Of a DNA stretch of 64,000 nt, positions 43,449-51,300 are shown in pieces. Position numbers and translations under genes: made by a program. Below the pieces are notes generated by a model. That model ran no database searches, had not been told where the DNA came from, and saw only the letters and a program-made list of their open reading frames with translations. The DNA comes from Cycas panzhihuaensis (lineage: Eukaryota > Cycadophyta): NCBI GenBank assembly GCA_023213395.1, contig CM041465.1:173855741-173919740 (forward strand), in the 5' to 3' direction. How positions within the stretch are numbered: the stretch's first letter is position 1; each line of letters begins with the position of its first letter.

Positions 43449-44280
43449 ACTCTTATAGGTTAGCTTACCAGCCGGATCAGCTAGTTGTACTATAACGCGT
43501 TGCATGAAGTTGAGGCAAATCAAATTGCCTTGATACCGGAAGGTTATCCACTTCGGTATGGAAACAAAAATACAAAAAAATGAAAAAACAAGAAAAAACA
43601 ACCGTAACCCATATCATATACATAAGCAATATGAAGACAAGAATATTATGACTAAAAGAATCAAGGATAAGAAAGAATTCTGTCAAAAAATCTGAATTTT
43701 TACATACATACCGACAAAATACACTATACGTACCAGGAAAAGTATGTTACCAGTGCACGACTGTAAAATACATTATACATACCAGCAAAGAACGTTATCT
43801 GGTATGCACTATGTAAAATAAGACAAAATACACTCTGCGTACCGGAAAAAAGTACGCTATCTGGTACGCACTATGTAAAACAGGCTAAAATACATTATGT
43901 ATACGGAAAAGTGCGCTACGAGTGCGCATAGTGGAAAATGGATAAATTAAACAGTTTATACTATGCGTGCACGAAAAGTATCTTGGTCGAAGTACGCATA
44001 GAACAAAGACGGGAATAAGACAAAAGTATATATTACATATCTGCAAGCATTCCCGTGCAGTACGCAACAGGAAATCGAGCATAATTCTGTCCGGATTCTC
44101 AACAACAAGCAACCGAGCACAGCCCTTGCAATCCAGGGAGACAAAAGGACGAAATTCGGCCTCAAATCAGCAAGTATAAAGTCCAATAAACAACAACCAT
44201 ACCAGCAAAGGTACGCACATAGGGTTCGTACCCATAATCTAGGATTATTTCAGTTTTCTCTCTGGAATCCCATAGCCAGC
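43449..44280 (+). other. G3 leader
   Basis: No coding capacity is seen. From about 43690 to 44000 variants of the words ACATACCAG, AATACACTATACGTACC and AAAGTACGCTATC recur about every 40-60 bp, giving a loose tandem array rich in TACG. The accessory ATG follows at 44281 after CCCATAGCCAGC. Confidence 0.5.
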
Positions 44281-45351
44281 ATGAAGACAGCAGGTTGTCA
44301 GGAGACTTTCATACCCAGATTAAAGAAGGACCTCGAAGCATTACCCTCTCAATTTCAAGCAAAAATTAAGCAAGCTGCTTGGGGAGAGTACATATACTGT
44401 AACCCTATGTACTATGACCCAGAAATTATGGAAAATATTTTAGCAGAATTAAAAAAGGACATGAGCAAGATTAAGCTAGATGCAGAGACAGTACATTTGA
44501 TAACAGGACTTCCCAACGAAGGGGAAGTACCCGCAGCAACCAAACGCTCGGAAGTGGACTGTGAGTTATGGCTAAAAGAGTTCTGCCAAGAACACACACA
44601 ACTAACTTCAGGCGGAATCCGTGTGGCAAATATAAAAGACATCCGATTACAATGGATAGCAAAAGTTATTAATTTTAGGTTTTTGTCAAAAAGAAAATAC
44701 ACATACATTCCAAGGGGAATGATGCCAATATTATTGAAGATTCGTGATGGAGAGAAAATGGATTGGTCAGAATTCCTGGCAGAAGACATGCGGCAGCAAA
44801 TTCAGGAAATAATGACTCATCCTCTTCGCCACCCTTCATTGTTGCTAGCTATCCTATTTTATCAGTGTCCAAATGTACAACTGGTGAAAACAACCACTTC
44901 TCCAAAGGAACCCCTAATTAAAAAGTGGGTAACTGAGTTTCCAGATACAACACAAAATCCAGAAGTTAAAAGGAGAGTACAAAAACAGATGAGTAAAGTG
45001 CTTAAATGGTTGCAACAAACCCGTGGGACACCCATTCCTCATCGGGTTAAGCAAACTATAAGGAAAAATAGCAAAAGAAAGAAGGATGAGGAAGAACCAG
45101 CAGAGGCCGAAGAAGTAGAACCTTTGCTAGAAGAATGGGAAGATTTTCCACCCGTAATGGAAACAGGAGAGACATCAGTACCACCCCCGACAGATAATAA
45201 ATCCAGCCAGATCATACAGCTAGTTATGGACATGGAAGAAGGGTATAAGGCAGAAATAACAGCGCTTCAGGAGAAAATTAAAGAAAAGGATGCAATAATT
45301 GCCACACTGACCCAAATCAATGAAGAAATTCTGGCTACAAGACAGCGGTAG
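44281..45351 (+). CDS. Accessory protein of G3 (TGLPxEG core plus coiled coil), intact
   Basis: 356 codons, uninterrupted. Residues 1-60 are charged with helices (Y-Y-D-P-E-I-M-E-N at 44-52). The conserved core is I-T-G-L-P-N-E-G-E (74-82), G-G-I-R-V-A-N-I-K (111-119), I-A-K-V-I (126-130), Y-T-Y-I-P (140-144), D-W-S-E-F-L-A-E-D-M (161-170) and S-L-L-L-A-I-L-F (186-193). A basic patch R-K-N-S-K-R-K-K (261-268) could be a nuclear signal; an acidic stretch (269-288) and a coiled coil (about 310-352) follow. No signal peptide, membrane span, zinc finger or protease motif is seen. G1 has a decayed copy with the same start and end; G2 and G4 have longer relatives. The layout recalls plant 'putative transposon protein' domains, but I cannot name a family. 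A role in RNA, chromatin or particle binding is inference only. Confidence 0.8.
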   Translation: MKTAGCQETFIPRLKKDLEALPSQFQAKIKQAAWGEYIYCNPMYYDPEIMENILAELKKDMSKIKLDAETVHLITGLPNEGEVPAATKRSEVDCELWLKEFCQEHTQLTSGGIRVANIKDIRLQWIAKVINFRFLSKRKYTYIPRGMMPILLKIRDGEKMDWSEFLAEDMRQQIQEIMTHPLRHPSLLLAILFYQCPNVQLVKTTTSPKEPLIKKWVTEFPDTTQNPEVKRRVQKQMSKVLKWLQQTRGTPIPHRVKQTIRKNSKRKKDEEEPAEAEEVEPLLEEWEDFPPVMETGETSVPPPTDNKSSQIIQLVMDMEEGYKAEITALQEKIKEKDAIIATLTQINEEILATRQR

Positions 45352-45365
45352 CATGAGCAGCCTTG

Positions 45366-45450
45366 AAAAGGGGAGGGGGAGGAATACCCCAAATTTTGAA
45401 AATTTTGTTGAGCAAGGATGCTCAAACCCTTCATGTTGACCGGGGATAGA
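45366..45450 (+). promoter_or_regulatory. G3 purine tract and 3' hairpin
   Basis: AAAAGGGGAGGGGGAGGA (45367-45384) is a strong purine run about 65 bp before the LTR. TTGAGCA-AGGA-TGCTCAA (45408-45425) is a perfect hairpin with the same arms as G1. GGGGATAGA (45442-45450) directly abuts the LTR and could be the functional plus-strand primer. Confidence 0.65.
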
Positions 45451-46247
45451 TGTTGGCCAAGTATCCTTGGACTATGCAAGTACGAACCATACGGAGGTAC
45501 GTATGCAATGAAAAGTGAAGAATCCAACGTTAAGGAGTATGATGACAAAAGTACCTAGTAAGGGTACGCAACACAGATACGTACCTCCTGGCAGAACGCA
45601 AGCAAATAGGAATGATACGCATGAGAAGACTGGACAGAATGGAGCCTGGGGTGACGTCAGACGTACATACGGACGTACGGATGAGTTAAGACAGTCAATT
45701 AAGGAAACTAACCAATGGTTAGGAAGAGGTACGCTTGACTGAAAAGGTACGGTTATGACAGATAGTCATAACCCTTCAACGAAAAGACACCAAGGAGCAT
45801 ATTTATGAGGCTTCCCAAGGACCATTCGGTTGGGGTGAGAGCCAAGTATACCAGTACACATTGGCACGGAGACCAGTACGCATGGAAGCAGCCTGAAGCC
45901 GTGTATTTTGATGGGTACCTCCTGGGTACGCATGTGACAGAGTTAGTGTATAAGGCTGGAATGCACAGGGAATGCATTCCAGCACCTTGTGTAAAGGAAC
46001 TATTGCTTAATGAAATAAAAAGTTACGTGGAAATTGTGTATTCTTTGTGTTGCAAGGATTGGATGTGGAATATGTGCTAATTTCTGTACTGTTGTGTGCC
46101 GTTGTGATATAATCATGTGGAAACATTAATAAATCTGTGGAATATATGTGGATGATGATGTTGACTGTGTCCTAAACTAGACTATAACCCGTGTAACCTT
46201 GACAAGTGTACCCTTCCCATAAGTGCAATGGAAAACCTAAGTCAGCA
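45451..46247 (+). repeat. G3 3' LTR
   Basis: 797 bp, TGTTGGCCAA...GTCAGCA, followed directly by GTATA. The palindrome GGTTATGAC-AGATA-GTCATAACC (45751-45773) is kept with one loop change. Confidence 0.88.
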
Positions 46248-46252
46248 GTATA

Positions 46253-46470
46253 CCTAACACCACATCAACACCTTTGATAGCCATGGCAAACATATAGGTG
46301 CTCGGTGAGTAGTCACAAATCAAAAGATGCACCTTGTCACAAAAACCCCCACATGGCATATTGTTTCTATTGGTGATCGTTATTTGGAATTGTTTTAACG
46401 GTTTGACTTGGAGGCCCAACTTGACAAGTGTTGATTTGTTGATGAAATTGTGCATGTTGACACTGTCTAC
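46253..46470 (-). pseudogene. C1 protease (active-site Gly lost)
   Basis: The minus-strand frame gives L-V-L-V-D-S-V-N-M-H-N-F-I-N-K-S, L-G-L-Q-V, C-G-G-F-C-D-K-V and G-V-D-V-V-L-G-I. It matches chromovirus protease (L-x-D-S-G-S-x-H-N-F-I ... G-x-D-V-V-L-G). The D-S-G triad reads D-S-V. G3 cuts it at 46252. Confidence 0.82.
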
Positions 46471-46699
46471 TAATACTAATATATCTTGGCATTCTTGATG
46501 CCTCCCTCAAAATGTAGTGTTTGAGTCATATTTGTAGTTTTGGTGATTGCCTATAGTGATATTTGAACATTCTCAAGATCCTTGTCATTGAGCAATTTCT
46601 TTATTTCTGACTCGTCTTCCTCCAGTGATTTAATATCTTCTAGTTGCTCATCTTACATTGATTTGTGCATTTCTTCATTATTGAGCATAAAAACTTTCT

Positions 46700-47494
46700 T
46701 TGTTGGCCATTTATGATCTCAACTCCATTTGTCATTGCAATCAAAACATGTTCCCCCCTATGAATATGTTTTACCTTTGATAACCAACCCTCTACAAGCC
46801 TGCCTTCCTTCTATTCCCTGAGTAGTAGGTCAACTTTCATTCCTGACAAATACTAGTCTATTCTATTGCCTTGACCCATCAGTTTGGAGTGGTAATCTCA
46901 ACAAATGTAATTCTAGCAAGTCTCTTTGAACTCAACTTCTATATTGTAGGCCTAGTTTATGGCTTCCCTAAGAGTGTCCACTCCCAATGTCTTTAGATGG
47001 AACTTGATGGCTCCCTTGAGACCCTCCATATATGCTTCTAATAGTAGCACTAAGTATATTCAGGTAGTCATCATGGTTTATAGATTTTGGAACTCCTTCG
47101 TATATACCTGGAGAGTTCTTGTTTGTTGTAGACAAGTTAGCTAAGAGAAGTAATCTCTGCTCCATGAATCCCCATATTGCTTTATCAACAAGGTCTTTAA
47201 AAAATCCCAATTGTATCGTGTTGTTCCTTAGTAGTCCCTAGTCCACCAACAGAACCACTCACTTGCCTTTCCATACAAGTGGAGGGATGTTGTCAGTACT
47301 TTGTCCTCTTCTGATCCATGATACATTTGGAAATATAGATCCATTTGAATGATCCAACTTCAAATATCTCTTAATTTATCTTGGTCAAATTTCTCTAGTT
47401 GGAATTTGGAGTTCTTCATACTAGAGTCTGATCTATGTTTAACACCTCTTTCACCTCCCTCATCACTATGGTGAGAGTTAAACCCGTGGTAGGA
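46700..47494 (-). pseudogene. C1 gag capsid and zinc knuckle
   Basis: From 47430 leftward: K-F-Q-L-E-K-F-D, T-S-L-H-L-Y-G-K-A-S-E-W-F, W-D-F-L-K-T-L-L-I-K-Q-Y-G, Y-M-E-G-L-K-G-A-I-K and D-T-L-R-E-A-I, the standard order of a chromovirus gag. A zinc-knuckle relic C-F-D-C-N-D-K-W-S-(stop)-D-H-K-W lies near 46755-46715. Many stops are present. E1 separates this from the gag N-terminus. Confidence 0.75.
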
Positions 47495-49200
47495 TGTAGC
47501 ATTCCTAAAATAAAAGAAGTTGGTTTTTTATATGGAGAATTTATTATGGTGAAGTTGGTTTTTGGAAGAATTAAAAGAGACATAAGCAAGATAAGATTCA
47601 AGCTAATGAGGAAGGGCAGGAAGAAGATATTGTTAATGAGGAGATCTTAAGAGACTTTGCAAGAGCTAAAACAAGATCTAGCGCAGAGAAAATAGCATGA
47701 CTACTTGAAGCAGACATGGGCAACAGAAAAATCTCAAATCAATATCAAAGAAGAAATCCAAAGCGAAGTTACACAGGAGCAGCACGAAGACAACGAAGAA
47801 CAAGTAGAGTTTAAAGAAGAATCTCAACAAATTTCATGCAAGGCATTCATTGATCCTTTATTGCACATGCACATTTCGTTTGGTAGGTTTATGTCCTCTC
47901 TCTTTCCCTAGTTCAATAGCAATAGAAAAGCCCTCTTATCCTCAACCCATAGTTAGCCATGATCTTAATCCCTTTAACTTTAGTTTTTTCGTAGGTCAAA
48001 TCCTAATTTCTCTCTGTAATCCTAGTTCATCTCTTTACTTACCTACTCCTTCACCCCCTATAGATCATCCTCAATAGGATATTCCCCAACTTCAAACCGC
48101 TCATCCGATTTCATCACTCAGTATTACCCCTTACAAAATCCAGTCTGACTTTTCCCAAAAGCCTTTAATTTCATATTATCAATACTGTTTTTTTCGGTTA
48201 AAACTTGTCTCCTGTCTAAATATCATCCCTAAAATTTTATTAAAGTCTTCTTTTCATAAAGAACGTCTATCACTAATTCCCCATCCATTTTCCTCTCCCA
48301 AAAGGTGTTGTGATCTAACAAACATATACAAATTCTCATCTCCATCCAGGGTAGATTACAAAATTTATCCTTTCTTCCTATACCTTTGAAACTATGCTTG
48401 ATCTCAGTTCAAAATTCCACCTTTTCTTTTCTTTTTCACAATAATCCTCAATCCATGACCCTTATGATCAATTCTTTTCCCCAAGCCTTCATGTCTTTTC
48501 CCAAAATCCATCCCATCAGGAAACAAAATGTGCAAATGCAAGGCAAGACCAGGACAAGACATTTGAGATACCTCACAGGTCCCAGGATCCTTCCGATTCA
48601 ATACAAGACACAATAGGTACCTGGTCCCAGGAACAAACTTCAAAAAACTCAAGATGGCTTCCAGCAAATCCCACAGAATATGCAGGATCAAGCCAGATCT
48701 TTATGACATACAGGATCTAACAGGTGGTGGTTGGAAGATCAGACCAAGTTGCAAGCAATTCTCAATACTTCGAGGGCGAAGTATTATTTCAAGGGGAGGG
48801 GAATTGTAGCATTCCTAAAATAAAAGAAAAAGTCAATTTTTTATATGGAGAATTTATTATGGTGAAGTTGGTTTTTGGAAGAATTAAAAGAAGACTCGTT
48901 CAATTTAATTTATTATGAAGTTGGTTTTTTGGAGGGAAAATTAAGAAGTTGGCTACAAATAAAGAAGACCCCCTCATTTGAAAATCATCTTGGAGAATTT
49001 CTGTTATGAAGGGATAATAGCCTCGTGCCTATTTGGAGGGTCGCTCTCACCTCGAAGAGGGTTCGTCAATACTGCTAAATATTTTGTATCAAGTGCCATC
49101 TTTCTATTAATATTATTTACTATTGCTCACATACGCTACTGTTATCCCTATTTCATAATATTATAAGAGTTCTGCCTATTGTGAATATGTAAAGTATTGA
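47495..49200 (+). mobile_element. E1: small non-autonomous LTR element inserted in C1 gag
   Basis: A short 5' LTR piece (47495-47580) matches the first 85 bp of the 3' LTR that starts at 48805 (TGTAGCATTCCTAAAATAAAAG). The purine tract AAGGGGAGGGGAA (48791-48803) precedes the 3' LTR. The internal part has a Glu-rich stretch, then a long Ser/Pro-rich stretch with stops, and ends F-E-G-E-V-L-F-Q-G-E-G-N-C, the usual C-terminal tail of Gypsy polyproteins. The same internal sequence is found in E2 (59340-60563). No RT or integrase is present. The right boundary and target duplication are unclear. Confidence 0.7.
48805..49200 (+). repeat. E1 3' LTR
   Basis: Starts TGTAGCATTCC directly after the purine tract. 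It shares the start and the TTTGGAGGG...CTCGAAGAGGG block with the E2 LTRs but is otherwise diverged. The end near 49200 is judged from where C1 gag resumes. Confidence 0.6.
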
Positions 49201-49740
49201 AAGATCATTGTTGTATGGCTAGCATCATTGTCTGGATGAACACCATTTTGTGTATATTTCGTTATCTACTGCTAGACATATTGCTTCTGTCTGTTGTATT
49301 ATTTTTCTGGCTCACTTCACGAGAGGTCTCTCTATCCCTACAACTATCTACAAGCTTAGGCATGACTATTATTCCTTTTGCTAGCAAGGCCTTACCTATG
49401 TCAGCTAGTTGCTTACCAAATTCTTCCCTTAGTTCGTCGTGTTTTTTAATCAATTGGTTGTTTAAAGCATCCACTCTTCTGCTAGCATCCTCTATTGAGA
49501 CTGAAGTGTTCACCATCTTGCCTAACATTAATGTCTTTCCAGATCTCAATTTCGTTCTTGCAAAAAAAATTTGGCCTTTTCTTTTTTTGCACTTATGGTA
49601 TCCTTATTGCCCTTATATGTATTGCTTGTTAAAATCTACTCACGAATTGCTAAACCATGCCTTGGGACAACTGAAATCAACTTGTTGCTTACTAGAGTTA
49701 ACTTCTCGATTGCTGATATCATATTTGTTTGGTTGTTGAA
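49201..49740 (-). pseudogene. C1 gag N-terminal coiled-coil region
   Basis: The minus-strand frame (49549-49262 open) has S-I-E-D-A-S-R-R-V-D-A-L-N-N-Q-L-I-K-K-H-D-E-L-R-E-E-F split as a heptad-like helix. This is typical of the coiled-coil start of chromovirus gag. It lies between the 5' LTR/primer site and the capsid, as expected. Confidence 0.55.
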
Positions 49741-50001
49741 ATCTGATTTTGACTAAAAATTGTTTTTTTTTTTTTTTACAATAGATATTTGTCTTCTAGC
49801 AATAGAAATTAGAATTTTAATTGCAGAAATCAGATTTTTTACTAATAAATTCCAATTTTCTAAGTGCAAAATCTATTTTCTGATTGAAAAATCAAAATTT
49901 TGAGTGTAGAAATGTGTCTTTCCATGGAAAAAAAATAGAATTCTAAGTGTAGAAATCTAATTCCTAATTACTGAAATTAAATTAATGGCCTTGATAATGA
50001 A

Positions 50002-50013
50002 GCTTTAATACCA
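50002..50013 (-). promoter_or_regulatory. C1 primer binding site, initiator-Met type
   Basis: On the minus strand TGGTATTAAAGC, 10 of 12 bases of the initiator-Met site, next to the 5' LTR. Confidence 0.65.
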
Positions 50014-50017
50014 CTTC

Positions 50018-50518
50018 TAGGAATCTTAGTCGGGATTCACACCAAATCAATTGAATAAACTTAGATCTTTGCTATTTTTGCAAAGTAGTTTCTAGATATA
50101 CCATGTAATATTATGACAAATCTATAGCAATAATAAACAGATCTCAAACCATTCACTGAAATATCCTAATCATAGATATAATAGTAGCAATTCAATTTTA
50201 TTCACAAGAATGTCCAAGGCTTGTAAATAATAAATATCATTGATCATACCCTTTTCAAGGCAAGGTGTCCTCCCAAAAATAGTCCTCGACTAGGAACACG
50301 GCTTCAAGAGCTCTAGCAATCTTCCACCATGATGCGTTTCCAAATGGGGGAAAGGCCCCCTATATATAGGTGCAATATATGAGGTAGAAGTCAATTTTAG
50401 GTTAATAAAGACAGACAAAATGATAATAAAGTAGAGGTTGGCCCTAATGTGGCTAAAAAAGAAAGAATAAAGAAGAGAGAAAAGATGAGGTCAGCTAGCA
50501 TTTGGGAGAAATGCTCCA
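50018..50518 (-). repeat. C1 5' LTR
   Basis: Partner of 32207-32713. On the minus strand it starts TGGAGCATTTCTCCC. A CTATATATAGG box lies at about 50360-50370. Confidence 0.75.
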
Positions 50519-51300
50519 AATGTTCACATTTACATTATACAAGAAAGGGCGAAGTCTCCTAGCAATGGTCTTGAAAAGGACCAAAGCAAGAGAAATTAGT
50601 AGATGAAATTTTTGGCACAACAATATCAAGTGAATTGACCACAAATTCATATTTAGCTATGATATATCAATGCTAGGTAGGAGGTACAGACAAACTACCC
50701 AAGGAATTACAACATTTTTGTGACCCAGACTTAGATGAAGTGGATAACATCATCAATGCTATAGAAATCATGACTATTGTCCCGTAAGATTACACCTTCT
50801 AAAAGGGTAATAACACTAGTCTACGAAGTGTCCAAGCATGCGAGCTTACAAAGACAATCAATGGGAATACTCCATAATATGATACGGAAATCTATATATA
50901 CGTATAATCACAAATATATAGAGAAAATAATCCTCAAGAAAGGATATATATGAGGGATTTTGATGAGTTCCAAGAATGCAAGAGAAACATATTGCACAGA
51001 TGGACAATGCAGTGAAAAGTAGCAAAGCTCTTATTTAATAAAGAGACCCTTTAGATCTTATTAACCTAACCACGTTAAGCAGGAAAGGGGCCAAGCACAT
51101 GAAATTATGAGCAACAAGTTATTTGCCAGGAACAAACTAATGTATAGCCAACTACATGTTCATTCTAATAAAATTATAGTGCAAGGAACCAAAACCCCAG
51201 AAAAGGGCTAAGTGTAGACCCACCACTATTCATTCGCAATCAAATGGACTGAATGAGACCAATCGAGACTATAAATCTTATAGATTGGAATGGTTAATGC
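50519..51300 (+). pseudogene. G0 remnant, right part
   Basis: The first 40 bp continue the G0 protease (M-F-T-F-T-L-Y-K-K-G). Further right, T-T-I-H-S-Q-S-N-G-L-N-E-T-N-R near 51215-51265 resembles the Y-H-P-Q-x-N-G-x-x-E-x-x-N-R motif of an integrase core. RT and RNase H are not visible between them, so a large deletion is likely. The second assignment is tentative. Confidence 0.4.

Larger units (their letters stand above)
42583..46247 (+). mobile_element. G3: compact LTR element carrying only the accessory frame, TSD GTATA
   Basis: LTRs 42583-43417 and 45451-46247 start TGTTGG and end with AACA and AGCA. The five bases before (42578-42582) and after (46248-46252) are both GTATA. Removing G3 restores the C1 protease frame. 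The internal 2 kb hold a tRNA-Glu primer site fused to half a tRNA-Glu, about 830 bp of leader, one intact 356-codon accessory frame, a purine tract and a hairpin. There is no gag, protease, RT or integrase, and no sign that they were deleted from inside an older copy. G3 is a non-autonomous relative of G1, whose accessory frame and 3' hairpin it shares. Confidence 0.92.
32207..50518 (-). mobile_element. C1: chromodomain Gypsy element, minus strand, heavily interrupted
   Basis: Matching LTRs lie at about 50018-50518 (5') and 32207-32713 (3'). Read leftward from the 5' LTR come an initiator-Met-type primer site, gag, zinc knuckle, protease, then (after insertions) integrase and a chromodomain, a purine tract and the 3' LTR. 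This is the chromovirus plan. RT and RNase H are missing. Four other elements (N1, Copia-2, G3, E1) lie inside. I could not identify a target-site duplication, but the G0 protease frame reads on across the element. Confidence 0.82.

Noticed and set aside
43419-43490. A tRNA-Glu gene
   Set aside because: Only the 5' half matches. Anticodon loop, T arm and 3' acceptor strand do not follow.
47490-49223. TAGGA/TAGCA as E1 target duplication
   Set aside because: One mismatch, and the second copy is not at a convincing LTR end.
32202-50523. Target-site duplication for C1
   Set aside because: The flanks (AGACG or CGTGC on the left, AATGT on the right) do not match at the boundaries I can support.
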